The notes under the pieces were generated by a model. It saw only the letters and a program-made list of their open reading frames with translations. It did no database searches and was not told the origin of the DNA. 53,582 bases of DNA from an uncultured Clostridia bacterium (lineage in GTDB: Bacteria > Bacillota > Clostridia > TANB77 > CAG-508), in NCBI GenBank assembly GCA_947625895.1, contig CANQPZ010000004.1:1-53582 (forward strand). The letters run 5' to 3'. A program made the translations under genes and the position numbers. Below are positions 16,063 to 24,820 of this stretch, piece by piece (position 1 is the first letter of the stretch; every line of letters begins with the position of its first letter).

Positions 16063-17604
16063 TTACTTTCCGAGCATAGTATTTATTGCCTTTTTCATTG
16101 AAAGATTTTTATGATATAAATTATATTTTCTTATAGCATATTGATAAATCAGCAATTTATAAAATCTGGGTGACATACTTTTAAAAAGTATTCCCTGTTT
16201 TACAAAAAAATCTTCGTCAAAGCCATTAAACCAAAGGCTTTCTTTTTGTTCTGCTTCAGCAATTTTTTTGTTCACAAAAAGTACTTTCATCTTTTTTTTC
16301 AATGCACTATAAATAAAAAGTTGTTCCTCTCCTCTATTTACAAAAGTTCCTGCTCCAAAGTTTTCATTAAATAATAATCCGTTTTTTATTATTGATTCTC
16401 GTTTAAATGTTATTTCAGGAGAAAAGACTCTCATACTTCTAATATATCTTATCTTTCCACTATGCATTCTTTTAGTTTTTCTCTCTTTATTCTTGCTTTC
16501 AATGTAAAAACAAATTATATCAGCATCTCTGTATTTATTATGTGCTTTTAATATTGTTTCTTCATAGTCATCTTCATAAATAATATCATCATCAGAAAAA
16601 CATACAATATCTGATGATGAATTTTCTATTGCAACATTTCTACTTTTAGATAAACCTGTTTCACATTTGCTTATAACATTTTGATTTTTTATTTTTGTAT
16701 CTTTGTTTTTGGTCTGATTAATTATTAAGTATTTTGACTTAATATTTTGTTTTCCTATTTGCTCTTCTACTTCTTTATCAGATTTCATATTCATTACCGA
16801 AACAGCAACTTCAAGTTCATTATATTTATCACGTAATTTCCAAATATTTATTCTTTTCATAGAGGCCTTTACTGCATATTTCACAAGATAATATGAGCTT
16901 CTTATCACAGTAAATCTTTCAAGTTTTCTATATGAATACCATCTATTTTTTATCATTTCAAATTTGTTTGAGCCTCTTGAATTTTTTACTTTTCTATATA
17001 GTGCTAATGCTTCTTTTTGACCATGAGCAACATATCCTCTTTTTAAAATGCTCCACCAATTTAATAAATCTTCTATTTTAGACTCCGGAAAATAGCAATA
17101 TCTTTTAGGTATTTTTTCTAGGTCTATCATAACTGTTAGCATAGCAATTCCGTTATCTGCAAGAATATAATTATAATTGATCTTTTTCTTAATTCTTATT
17201 GCATTAGAGATTTTTTCTCCATTATCACTCATGTATCTATATGAAGAATAAATAAATTCATATTTATTATCTGATATGAATTTCAATTGTGATTCTAGTT
17301 TCGTCTTTATCCAAAAATCATCAGAATCAAGAAAAGCCAAAAACCTACCTTTTGCTTTTCTTATTCCAATATTTCTAGCAAATGCCGTTCCTTTGTTTCT
17401 TTTTAATTTTATTAATTTTATTCTAGAATCTTTTTTTGCATATTCTTCAATTATTTGCGCACTATTATCAGAAGAACAATCATCTATAAAAATAGCTTCA
17501 TAATTTTTATATGTTTGTTCTTCAACACATTTAATAGTTTCTTTTATGAAATTAGAAGAATTATAAACTGGTACTATTATGCTTACAAAAGGATTATTAT
17601 TCAT
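16063..17604 (-). CDS. Protein with two fused glycosyltransferase domains
   Basis: About 513 residues. The first domain is a classical GT2 enzyme: FVSIIVPVYNSSNFIKETI, then CSSDNSAQIIEEYA, RNIGIRKAKGRFLAFLDSDDFW (DxD near residue 95) and SKIEDLLNWWSILKRG. From about residue 260 a second, shorter GT-A-like domain follows: NELEVAVSVMNMKS, SKSRNVAIENSSSDIVCFSDDDIIYEDDY (DDD metal site) and FGAGTFVNRGEEQLFIY. The two are joined without a membrane segment. The gene overlaps the polymerase gene by eight bases. I chose the second ATG, giving MNNNPFVSII; the first ATG, nine bases earlier, is only two bases from GAGG. It probably adds two sugars in turn to a surface polysaccharide. Confidence 0.88.
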   Translation of the reverse strand: MNNNPFVSIIVPVYNSSNFIKETIKCVEEQTYKNYEAIFIDDCSSDNSAQIIEEYAKKDSRIKLIKLKRNKGTAFARNIGIRKAKGRFLAFLDSDDFWIKTKLESQLKFISDNKYEFIYSSYRYMSDNGEKISNAIRIKKKINYNYILADNGIAMLTVMIDLEKIPKRYCYFPESKIEDLLNWWSILKRGYVAHGQKEALALYRKVKNSRGSNKFEMIKNRWYSYRKLERFTVIRSSYYLVKYAVKASMKRINIWKLRDKYNELEVAVSVMNMKSDKEVEEQIGKQNIKSKYLIINQTKNKDTKIKNQNVISKCETGLSKSRNVAIENSSSDIVCFSDDDIIYEDDYEETILKAHNKYRDADIICFYIESKNKERKTKRMHSGKIRYIRSMRVFSPEITFKRESIIKNGLLFNENFGAGTFVNRGEEQLFIYSALKKKMKVLFVNKKIAEAEQKESLWFNGFDEDFFVKQGILFKSMSPRFYKLLIYQYAIRKYNLYHKNLSMKKAINTMLGK

Positions 17605-19702
17605 CAACAGCATTACCTCTTATCCCTAGAGCCATTTGATATAAGCTTTCTTGTTCTTCTAGAAATCCTGTTATATTTTTTGGTCTTAACTTATTTCTTG
17701 TTCTATCACTTATATTGGCCTTCATTTTATCATTTTCTTCAATTACTATTTCTGCAAATTTTTGCTTCCATTCATCATTAGTACTAGTTGTTAAGACTCT
17801 TTTTATTATATTGTTTCTCTCAATATTAAAACTTGTAATAACAGTTAGTTTTCTGTTTTTAATAAAGTCGTATACAAACTCTAATTGTTCATTATCTAAA
17901 TCAGCATAATTCATAACAATTAGATACTCCGTAAACTTTTCACTCTTTTCAGTTTTATGATGTTGTTTCATAATATCAATAGCATTACTATACTCTTTAT
18001 CATTAATATTAGAGCTAATTTCACTCATTCTAATATAATTATTTAACCTAACATTCTTGTCAACTACTCCTGTAATTAAGCCCATAAAGTTTAATAAAAT
18101 TACTCCTGCACACAATACATATGTTTTTTTATCTTTTCCATTTGTTTTTTTCTGTTCTTTATCTTTATTACTTATATTCATAGCTAAAAGTGTTGTCCAC
18201 AATACAGCCACACAGTAGAAAGACATATCAAAATCAACAAAACTATGTAACGTAAGAAGTATAAATGCAATATCGACAATTGATATTTTTTCTTTCTTCC
18301 TCAATATATTTATAAAAGCATATAATAATATAATTATTAATGTTATAAATCCAACAAGTCCAGTATTTATAAATGTATCTATTATAAAGCTATGTGCTTC
18401 TAGTGCTCCATAATTTTCTTCTTGATAATCATTATAAATATGTCTCCAGCCATTTCCACCTATACCAAATAAGTAATGATCTTTTATAATGTTAATTCCA
18501 TCACGTATAAAATTAAGTCTTCCAATTACACTAGCATTTTTCCAATTAATATTTTTTAATTGTTCTACCATTCCATCAGGTAGTAAAGTATAACTTAATG
18601 GAATTTTTTCTCCATTTACATATAAGCCATTAATTGTAAGTCCTCTTTGTAATTCTGAGTCATTACATATAAAACCAATATCTAATATTTGTGTATCTTC
18701 AGTTGTTATTATTTTCATTACGCGACGTCCATTCATATTATCAACATCAAGTATATGATTTATTATAATGTCACCCGCTAAATCTCTTTCACGTATAAAT
18801 ATACAATAGTCTTCGTAAACATTGTTTTCAGATTTTGCATCTATATCAAGCTCAAAAGTATAGTCAGTATTTGCTTTTGCATTTACTGTTATTATTCTTT
18901 TATAAAAATCGATTACATCACCTTGATTAAACATTTTAAGTGGTCTATCAAATGTTAAGCCAATTTCAAGAACTAAACATGCAAGTAAAACTACAAATAA
19001 TATATACCTAAATTTAATAACTTTCTTCACAAAAACTATGTAAAGGAATAGCAAACCCATTAATAATATAATTGAAATTCTTGAAAAAGCTAAGGCAAAA
19101 CATCCAAAGTATAGCAAGAATAGTACTGAATACAACGCTTTATGATTTTTCCAATTATTAATACATATTAATAAATCTACTGCCATTATTATTGCAAAAG
19201 CATTTTCATATCCTACTATTGATGGCATTCTATTAGAATTTGTATGTGGTAAAACTATTTTAAAAAGTCTTACATATGGAGTAAAAATTTTCGATCCAAA
19301 CATACCAGCAATTCCTAGTAAAGCTAGAACATATCCTCCAACTAGAATTGCTGCATATAAGAATTTGATATTCTTTTTATCTTCACCAAGTAATTCTCTG
19401 ACAAAAAAATAAATATTAAAAAACGAAATATTTTTAAGTAATAAATTCAATGTATCAACTAAGCTGTAGTATTTATTTAAAAATAATGGAATAACTGGAG
19501 CGATAAAGAAAATTAACACTACTAAATCAATTTTTTTACATGTATATATTGGTTTTCTCTTATATATTTTATAAAAAACTAAAATAGTTCCAAAAGCAAT
19601 TATTGCCATACTCAAAGGCAAACAATTAAAACTTAATGGTGATCCAACCATTAAAAAAGAAAAAATAATTGCTATCATTCCTAATATTTTAATTAATTTC
19701 AT
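17597..19702 (-). CDS. Wzy/O-antigen-ligase-like polysaccharide polymerase with an inserted extracellular domain
   Basis: 701 residues. About ten membrane segments in the first 245 residues, then an inserted soluble domain (about 250-405) with beta-strand character (TFELDIDAKSEN, LTINGLYVNGEKIPLSY), then the Wzy_C signature INIIKDHYLFGIGGNGWRHIY and ALEAHSFIIDTFINTGLVGFI (about 410-465), more membrane segments, and a helical tail of about 140 residues. The tail and insert are extra compared with plain O-antigen ligases. It probably polymerises or attaches surface polysaccharide repeat units outside the membrane. GGAG stands seven bases before the ATG. It lies 27 bases downstream of a gene of unknown function and upstream of the glycosyltransferase. 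Confidence 0.87.
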   Translation of the reverse strand: MKLIKILGMIAIIFSFLMVGSPLSFNCLPLSMAIIAFGTILVFYKIYKRKPIYTCKKIDLVVLIFFIAPVIPLFLNKYYSLVDTLNLLLKNISFFNIYFFVRELLGEDKKNIKFLYAAILVGGYVLALLGIAGMFGSKIFTPYVRLFKIVLPHTNSNRMPSIVGYENAFAIIMAVDLLICINNWKNHKALYSVLFLLYFGCFALAFSRISIILLMGLLFLYIVFVKKVIKFRYILFVVLLACLVLEIGLTFDRPLKMFNQGDVIDFYKRIITVNAKANTDYTFELDIDAKSENNVYEDYCIFIRERDLAGDIIINHILDVDNMNGRRVMKIITTEDTQILDIGFICNDSELQRGLTINGLYVNGEKIPLSYTLLPDGMVEQLKNINWKNASVIGRLNFIRDGINIIKDHYLFGIGGNGWRHIYNDYQEENYGALEAHSFIIDTFINTGLVGFITLIIILLYAFINILRKKEKISIVDIAFILLTLHSFVDFDMSFYCVAVLWTTLLAMNISNKDKEQKKTNGKDKKTYVLCAGVILLNFMGLITGVVDKNVRLNNYIRMSEISSNINDKEYSNAIDIMKQHHKTEKSEKFTEYLIVMNYADLDNEQLEFVYDFIKNRKLTVITSFNIERNNIIKRVLTTSTNDEWKQKFAEIVIEENDKMKANISDRTRNKLRPKNITGFLEEQESLYQMALGIRGNAVDE

Positions 19703-19729
19703 TTTATGTCTCCATCTTCCGATTATTTC

Positions 19730-20512
19730 TTATGCCTTATTTAAAGTTTCATTAAAAGAATAATTAATAGCATTTCTGGTTTTATTCATCTGAGTAGCAA
19801 ATGAAAGAAATTCTATTTTAACATCTGAGATTTTAGAAATTGTTTTTTTATCTATCTCTTTAAAATTTGTTTCTAATTGTCCAACTATATATTTTCTAAA
19901 ATGTCTTTCTCCTCCAAATAAGTTTTTAAACAAATTTATAAATTTTCTCCAAAGTCCATTATTTTTACTTAATTGATTATTTTTTATAGTAAAGATTTCA
20001 TTTATAGAATTAATTGTATTCTTTTTGCATTCTTCTAATCTTGTCATGCATTCATCAATTACAACATCATAGTTTAATTTCTTTTGTGTTGTTGCATAAA
20101 CTTTTTTTCTAAATTTTTGTGCTAACACTTCATTATTTGATTCAATTGCTTTTATTTCTCCACGCTTACTTGCTATGATATTTGCAATTGCAATTTTTTG
20201 ATTACTTTGAGTTAAAACAGTTTCATTTTGAATATATATATATTCTGAATTAAACTGACCTGCAACACTATTTAAATCATTTTCATATTGAGCAATAAGT
20301 TTATCTATTAATTCTTGAGATTTTTTACTATTTGCCTTATAAACTTTTGCTTGTCCATATATATAATCTTTGAACTCTTTCTTTTTTATTTCTATAAGTT
20401 CAGCAACCATATTTTGATAAATTGCCGCCCATAATAATAATTTATTATTTTCGTTTTCTGACAATTCTTTTATCGTTAATACAATTTTTTCTTCAATTTG
20501 CAAACTGTCCAT
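19730..20512 (-). CDS. Helical protein of unknown function
   Basis: 260 residues, not recognised. It is almost entirely helical and probably coiled (for example IKKKEFKDYIYGQAK, IASKRGEIKAIESNNEV). No signal peptide and no long membrane segment are present, but a hydrophobic patch KFINLFKNLFGG occurs near residue 190. Start supported by GAGGTG before the ATG. It follows the 138-residue gene by ten bases and precedes the polysaccharide polymerase by 27, so it belongs to an operon that runs from 22334. It could be a cytoplasmic partner of the small membrane-interacting proteins upstream; this is a guess from context. Confidence 0.7.
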   Translation of the reverse strand: MDSLQIEEKIVLTIKELSENENNKLLLWAAIYQNMVAELIEIKKKEFKDYIYGQAKVYKANSKKSQELIDKLIAQYENDLNSVAGQFNSEYIYIQNETVLTQSNQKIAIANIIASKRGEIKAIESNNEVLAQKFRKKVYATTQKKLNYDVVIDECMTRLEECKKNTINSINEIFTIKNNQLSKNNGLWRKFINLFKNLFGGERHFRKYIVGQLETNFKEIDKKTISKISDVKIEFLSFATQMNKTRNAINYSFNETLNKA

Positions 20513-20522
20513 TTAATCACCT

Positions 20523-20939
20523 CTATCTATCTAAAGCATCTTTACCTTTATGAGCTATTTTACCTACTTCCTTAGCAGCAACTGCTGTAGGTATAGAAAT
20601 TACATCTAACACATCCTTTAGTACGTGATTTGACATATCGAAAGTACTCTCTAAAGCACGCAATGGTGACATATTTCTATCAAGCACAATATTATTAATT
20701 AAATAATTCATTGCAACAAGAGAAATTGCTGGTCCAGCAAATGCAACAGATGCCGCAATAGTTCCTGCTTTAGCAAGAATTCTTCTGCTTTTAGGTGACT
20801 CCATAACTCTATTAATTCCTTTTGCTGTTAACTCAGTTGCTGAAAGAGCTGTTTTTCCTGCAAATTTTACTGCACTAAGTGCATACTTTCCACTAGTCTT
20901 AGCAGCATTTCTTATGTTTCTTTTAGTCTGATTATTCAT
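20523..20939 (-). CDS. Small basic protein with hydrophobic helices, unknown function
   Basis: 138 residues, not recognised. The first 50 residues are basic and alanine-rich with amphipathic character (AAKTSGKYALSAVKFAGK). A hydrophobic helix AGTIAASVAFAGPAISLVAM lies at about 57-76, and a charged C-terminus follows. It could associate with the membrane, with the basic N-terminus touching lipid heads. AGGAG stands six bases before the ATG. It lies between a 49-residue gene and the 260-residue helical protein, with gaps of about ten bases. Confidence 0.68.
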   Translation of the reverse strand: MNNQTKRNIRNAAKTSGKYALSAVKFAGKTALSATELTAKGINRVMESPKSRRILAKAGTIAASVAFAGPAISLVAMNYLINNIVLDRNMSPLRALESTFDMSNHVLKDVLDVISIPTAVAAKEVGKIAHKGKDALDR

Positions 20940-20948
20940 ACATATCTC

Positions 20949-21098
20949 CTATTTATTTATCATTTGAGTAATTAATTCATCTAAGTCATTTCTTAATTTT
21001 GATTCATTTTTAGCAACTTTTTCAGCATAAATTTTTAAATTTTCCGTTCTTTCTTTTTCTAAATTAACTATTCGCCCATCAATAAATTTTTCAGTCAT
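20949..21098 (-). CDS. 49-residue coiled-coil-like small protein
   Basis: Short gene with a good ribosome site (AAAGGAG nine bases before the ATG at 21096-21098) and spacing of 18 bases from the upstream gene and nine from the downstream one, which fits the operon. The product begins MTEKFIDGRIVNLEKERTEN and is highly charged and helical throughout, with heptad-like spacing (LEKERTENLKIYAEKV). No membrane segment. Function unknown; probably binds one of the neighbouring helical proteins. Confidence 0.65.
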   Translation of the reverse strand: MTEKFIDGRIVNLEKERTENLKIYAEKVAKNESKLRNDLDELITQMINK

Positions 21099-21116
21099 TT
21101 TGATAGAGCTCCTTTC

Positions 21117-22334
21117 TTATGTATTAGGATCGATTTCATTTAAAAGTGTATCATCTGTATCCTCATCATTAGTATTAGAATCTATATCCTTTTCTTCAGT
21201 CAAATTAATTTTTGTGTTCTTTCCATTATTATTTTCAATATCATATATTTTCGTAATTAATACTAAATCTTTTTCTCCATTTAGGTAAATAGTTGAGTTT
21301 TGTATTTCAAAATTAGATTTATCTATTGTTTTTAAACGAGCTTTAAAATATCCTAATGCATTCTTATTTATAGAACTATTTGAATTATACGTATTATCAA
21401 AATAATCTGTAACTCTTTCTACACATACATCTGTAAATTTTTCTTCATTCATATTTGTATTTTTAATTAATTCACTATTTTCAATTTTTTCACCAGATTC
21501 AACATTTACATTGTAAATATGATAATCATTTTCATCATTCTCGTATGATAGTTCTATTATTAATGATAGTACATTTTCATTTTGAAAATATTCATAATCA
21601 ACACTTTTTAACTTTGATTCACCATTTGATTCTGCTTCCTTCAAATCATTCTCTGTTAAGTCTATTATTTCTTTATTGATTTCAGAAGCTTTTTCAGTGT
21701 TTATATTTAAATTAGGAATTCTTGATTTTTTTCCATCAATTTCTGTTACATAATAATCATAAACTAATCCTTTATCAGAATCATCTGTTGATTTTTTATT
21801 TTCTACATTTAATACACTTTCTAATTTTTCAAACATTGGTGAAACAGCATTTTGAACAGGTTCTGGCAAAATATTATTTTTATAAAGTTCATATGCAACT
21901 ACAAAAACTATAATTAATAGAATAATTAAAACTATAATTATTTTTAATAATGTATGTTTCTTTTCTTTTACTTCAACATTCTTTTTCTTAAATTTTGGTT
22001 CAGACTTTAAACTTTCATATCCTTTTTTATCTAATTCTGCTTTTTTATCCTCTTTCTTTTCTTCATCATTCTCTTTTTTTACATAGTCTTCTTTTATTTT
22101 TTGTACTTCTTCTACAACCTCTGGATCAACAATTTTAGTTACTTCTTCTTGTTCATTTTTATTGTTCTTTTTATCTTTTTCTTTTATTTTTTCTTTTAAT
22201 TCTTTTTCTTCTTTAGCTTTATCATTTGCTTCTTTTTTTACCCTTTCACTTAAAGCTACTTCTATATTGACTCCGCATTTTCCGCAGAATTTAGCACCTT
22301 TTTCTAATTCTTCATTACATTCTGGACATTTCAT
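21117..22334 (-). CDS. Zinc-ribbon membrane protein with DUF3298-like extracellular domain
   Basis: About 405 residues. It opens with a zinc ribbon (MKCPECNEELEKGAKFCGKCG: two CxxC pairs), followed by about 100 residues of Lys/Glu-rich coil and one membrane segment (about 130-150). A secreted domain follows with features of DUF3298/RsiV-like domains (IPNLNINTEKASEINKEI, LSLIIELSYENDENDYHIYNV), then an acidic tail. I start at the ATG at 22332-22334, because GGAGGTG lies seven bases before it, while the ATG five codons earlier would begin inside that ribosome site. First gene of the operon, promoter at 22363-22390. Probably a sensor or adaptor; no enzyme motif. Confidence 0.8.
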   Translation of the reverse strand: MKCPECNEELEKGAKFCGKCGVNIEVALSERVKKEANDKAKEEKELKEKIKEKDKKNNKNEQEEVTKIVDPEVVEEVQKIKEDYVKKENDEEKKEDKKAELDKKGYESLKSEPKFKKKNVEVKEKKHTLLKIIIVLIILLIIVFVVAYELYKNNILPEPVQNAVSPMFEKLESVLNVENKKSTDDSDKGLVYDYYVTEIDGKKSRIPNLNINTEKASEINKEIIDLTENDLKEAESNGESKLKSVDYEYFQNENVLSLIIELSYENDENDYHIYNVNVESGEKIENSELIKNTNMNEEKFTDVCVERVTDYFDNTYNSNSSINKNALGYFKARLKTIDKSNFEIQNSTIYLNGEKDLVLITKIYDIENNNGKNTKINLTEEKDIDSNTNDEDTDDTLLNEIDPNT

Positions 22335-22362
22335 ATTACGCACCTCCATTTTTACAGATTCT

Positions 22363-22390
22363 ATTATATCAAAAAAAGAACTTTTGTAAA
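22363..22390 (-). promoter_or_regulatory. Sigma-A promoter for the zinc-ribbon/polysaccharide operon
   Basis: Minus strand: TTTACA (22385-22390), 16-base spacer, TATAAT (22363-22368). It begins about 30 bases upstream of the zinc-ribbon gene. Gene spacing from there to 14063 is short, so this promoter may also serve the polysaccharide genes. Confidence 0.75.
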
Positions 22391-22401
22391 ATGATTTGCA
22401 T

Positions 22402-22430
22402 AAAAAAACAAGTATTTAAAATACTTGTTT
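22402..22430 (-). terminator. Rho-independent terminator after the CmpB-like gene
   Basis: Ten-base perfect stem (22406-22415 with 22421-22430), core CAAGTAT/ATACTTG, five-base loop, seven-base T run on the minus strand. The stem overlaps the last two bases of the upstream stop codon. Confidence 0.87.
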
Positions 22431-23079
22431 ATATATTTCTATTAATAGTTACTACTTTATTAGTGTAAATTTTATCTATTAACTCATCTGGATAATATTT
22501 GTCCAAAAAGCTATCTATTTTAGTCCTTGGAGGGACATTTAATAAACGCTCTTTTTGTCTGTTTACTGCTGTCCATGAAATTAAAATATCAAATGTTATA
22601 AATACAGCAAAAATCATTGAAACTGTTATTATTGCTCGTGTTATTTCTCTATTTGTAAATTTCTCAAATAATGGATGAACTATTTCACTAAACACTAATC
22701 CAGCTGTTCCCCAATAAAATGCATGAAGTATGCTCGTTCTTCCGTTAAAGTTTATTTTTACCCAACTATAATTCCATGAAATTGTTCCAAATAGTACTTC
22801 TTGCAAATATGAACATACATATTCAACAACAGCCCCAAAAAACATTGTATACAAAAAAATCTTTAAAGGACTTTTTATTTTTGGCACTATCATTTCATAT
22901 ACTGCTGCACCAATTCCATATACGGGAATAAAAGGTCCATAAATTAATCCTTGTCTTAGTTCGAAGTGTCCTTTTTGAACTAAGACTAATAAATTTTCAT
23001 ATAAAAAGCCAACAATACTACCAACTATAAAAATCCAAAAAATTTTTAAATATTTTTTTAATTTTTTATTATTATACAT
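22429..23079 (-). CDS. Putative ABC-transporter type IV membrane protein (CmpB-like, PF06541 type)
   Basis: About 216 residues with four to five membrane segments (near 10-30, 45-62, 75-95, 110-130, 155-175). Recognised by GSIVGFLYENLL, the glycine/proline-rich LIYGPFIPVYGIGA and FFGAVVEYVCSYLQEVLFG, typical of this family of uncharacterised Bacillota membrane proteins. I chose the ATG at 23077-23079, since AAGGAAG lies nine bases before it; an earlier ATG lacks a ribosome site. Single-gene unit between a promoter at 23111-23139 and its own terminator. Substrate unknown, and the family's transporter label is itself weak. Confidence 0.85.
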   Translation of the reverse strand: MYNNKKLKKYLKIFWIFIVGSIVGFLYENLLVLVQKGHFELRQGLIYGPFIPVYGIGAAVYEMIVPKIKSPLKIFLYTMFFGAVVEYVCSYLQEVLFGTISWNYSWVKINFNGRTSILHAFYWGTAGLVFSEIVHPLFEKFTNREITRAIITVSMIFAVFITFDILISWTAVNRQKERLLNVPPRTKIDSFLDKYYPDELIDKIYTNKVVTINRNI

Positions 23080-23110
23080 ATTATAAACTTCCTTAAAATA
23101 AATCATAATG

Positions 23111-23139
23111 ATTATACCATGTCAAGATAAACATTGCAA
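23111..23139 (-). promoter_or_regulatory. Extended -10 promoter for the CmpB-like gene
   Basis: Minus strand: TTGCAA (23134-23139), 17-base spacer, TGGTATAAT ending at 23111. The TG one base before the -10 box makes it an extended -10 promoter. Confidence 0.75.
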
Positions 23140-23189
23140 TATCAATACTAGACTCATTTTAGGAAATTATATTTAATGTCCATTTACAT

Positions 23190-23224
23190 AAAAAAAGCGA
23201 TAAAAATATTTTTATCGCTTTTTG
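23190..23224 (-). terminator. Rho-independent terminator after the 201-residue gene
   Basis: Long perfect inverted repeat around GCGATAAA/TTTATCGC (23197-23204 with 23211-23218), flanked by A and T runs that extend the stem and give the T tail on the minus strand. Confidence 0.88.
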
Positions 23225-23231
23225 CTTTTTA

Positions 23232-23837
23232 TTATTTATAATCTCCGTCTAAAATTGATTCAAATAAACTTTGATCAGAACCATATCCATACATTAATCC
23301 AGGTAATGATGAATCTGATAAGATATCTATAATTTGGTTTTTATAGAATACAAATTTTACGTCATATTCTCCATCACTATAACCATATTCACTCTTAACT
23401 TTTATAGTTGCTTTTACTGTCCAAATATTACCATTTTTCTTATCTTTTTTTGGTTTTTTTACATTGCTTACTTTATATTCCATTTCATCATCTTCGCAAC
23501 TATTTGCAGCATCAATTAAAGCATCTTTTAATTCATCTAAATCATCACTATCTTTCTTTACATCTTTATATTCTTCCTTAAAGTCTTTAGACTTTTGATT
23601 TGCTTCCTGCCAAGCAACAGCTGCTCTTAAATCTACGTATTTTTCTACAGCATCTTTCATTTTCTTTTCTGAAGAAAGTGAAGTTCCGAATTCTTCAATT
23701 TTCTTTTTGTATCCCATTGGACCCATATTAGTTACAACAACGACTGCAACTATTACAATTATAAGTACAAGTAATACAATACCACCAATTATTAAAGGTT
23801 TTTTGTGGTTTTTAATAAAAGATAATATTTTATCCAT
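23232..23837 (-). CDS. Single-pass membrane protein of a local paralogous family
   Basis: 201 residues. One membrane segment (about 17-36), then an extracellular acidic-basic domain. It shares with four neighbours the pattern YKKKIEEF...EKYVDLRAAVAW, EYKDVKKDSDD and a C-terminal FVFYKNQIIDI. It ends in a Gly/Tyr/Asp-rich tail. No catalytic motif is visible and I do not recognise the family. It lies 32 bases downstream of the 23870 gene and shares its promoter. The family probably has one small extracytoplasmic fold; the role is unknown. Confidence 0.75.
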   Translation of the reverse strand: MDKILSFIKNHKKPLIIGGIVLLVLIIVIVAVVVVTNMGPMGYKKKIEEFGTSLSSEKKMKDAVEKYVDLRAAVAWQEANQKSKDFKEEYKDVKKDSDDLDELKDALIDAANSCEDDEMEYKVSNVKKPKKDKKNGNIWTVKATIKVKSEYGYSDGEYDVKFVFYKNQIIDILSDSSLPGLMYGYGSDQSLFESILDGDYK

Positions 23838-23869
23838 TTTTTCCTCCCTTTTATTTAATTATATATTTA

Positions 23870-24715
23870 TTAATTTTCTTCATCTGTATCATTTTCTACA
23901 GTATTTTGATCTACTTGATTTCCGTCAGTATCTCCGCCCATTGTATCTTCATCTACTATTGAGCTTCCATCTTCAGCTTCTATATAAATAACAATTTCAT
24001 TATAGAAATAAATAGTTAATTTTGCATCTTCACCTAAAAATGAAAGAGTAAGATCAACACTTGTAATTTCTTCAACATCAGATGACTGTTGATAATTTGT
24101 AACTTTTTTCAATTTTATTTCTGTTCCTTCTGAACTTTCAGAAGATGATTCATTAGTAGTATTTTTAGTTTCATTTTCAGATGTATTTTCAGTTTCGTTT
24201 TCAGTTGCATTTTCAGTTGCATTTTCATCATCAGAATCTTCTGTTACATTCATTGTCATATTTGAAAGATCAGACATATTTGCCATAAGTTGATATATTG
24301 ATGGTACAGCCATAAATGAATCTTCAATTTCTTTTGCTTCTTCATCAGTAACTGTTGCATACGCATCCATAAATTTTGTATCGTCACCCTCTATTTTTTC
24401 ATATGCAACATATGCTTTAGTATCTAGATAATCATTAATAAATTTTTGCATTTCATCTGAATCCATATAAGCTGCAACAAATTGATCAGCTATTTTTTTT
24501 GCATAATCTGGTATATCATCATCATATTCTACTTCATCAGGATCTTCTGAAGTTGTGTTATCGTTTGATGTATTTTGTTCTTCTCCTGAGAACGTTATTT
24601 GAGAGTTCTTATTTCCAGAATCATTTAATGATTTAATTAAGAAAAATGCTGCAATAGCAATTACAATTACAACTACAAAAATTATTACTGCAATAATTAT
24701 TTTTTTGTTTTTCAT
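23870..24715 (-). CDS. Single-pass membrane protein of the local family with an Asn-X-Thr/Ser-rich linker
   Basis: About 281 residues. Membrane segment (about 5-25), then a disordered acidic stretch, the family region (FVAAYMDSDEMQKFINDYLDTKAYVAYEK), a linker with repeated NAT/NET/NTS triplets (about 165-200), then the family C-terminus (LTIYFYNEIVIYIEA) and an acidic tail. I prefer the second ATG (24713-24715): AAAGGA is nine bases before it, but directly touches the first ATG. Promoter at 24792-24820. It is the longest of five paralogs; the inserted linker is unique to it. Function unknown. Confidence 0.75.
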   Translation of the reverse strand: MKNKKIIIAVIIFVVVIVIAIAAFFLIKSLNDSGNKNSQITFSGEEQNTSNDNTTSEDPDEVEYDDDIPDYAKKIADQFVAAYMDSDEMQKFINDYLDTKAYVAYEKIEGDDTKFMDAYATVTDEEAKEIEDSFMAVPSIYQLMANMSDLSNMTMNVTEDSDDENATENATENETENTSENETKNTTNESSSESSEGTEIKLKKVTNYQQSSDVEEITSVDLTLSFLGEDAKLTIYFYNEIVIYIEAEDGSSIVDEDTMGGDTDGNQVDQNTVENDTDEEN

Positions 24716-24791
24716 TTTTTCCATTCCTTTCTACATATAGAAGAAATCTAGCATAAAACTATATTTCAATCTATCACTATTAGTTTTAATT

Positions 24792-24820
24792 ATTATATTT
24801 ATTTTTTTTATAAATGTAAA
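24792..24820 (-). promoter_or_regulatory. Sigma-A promoter for the 23870/23232 gene pair
   Basis: Minus strand: TTTACA (24815-24820), 17-base spacer, TATAAT (24792-24797). It lies in the roughly 300-base divergent gap between the paralog genes and the Fic module, which holds this promoter and the plus-strand one at 24937; the rest is very AT-rich and nothing else was seen. Confidence 0.78.

Noticed and set aside
24120..24230. CRISPR-like or tandem DNA repeat in the NAT/NET region
   Set aside because: The repeat units are short, in frame and degenerate; it is a low-complexity coding stretch. No CRISPR array was seen anywhere.
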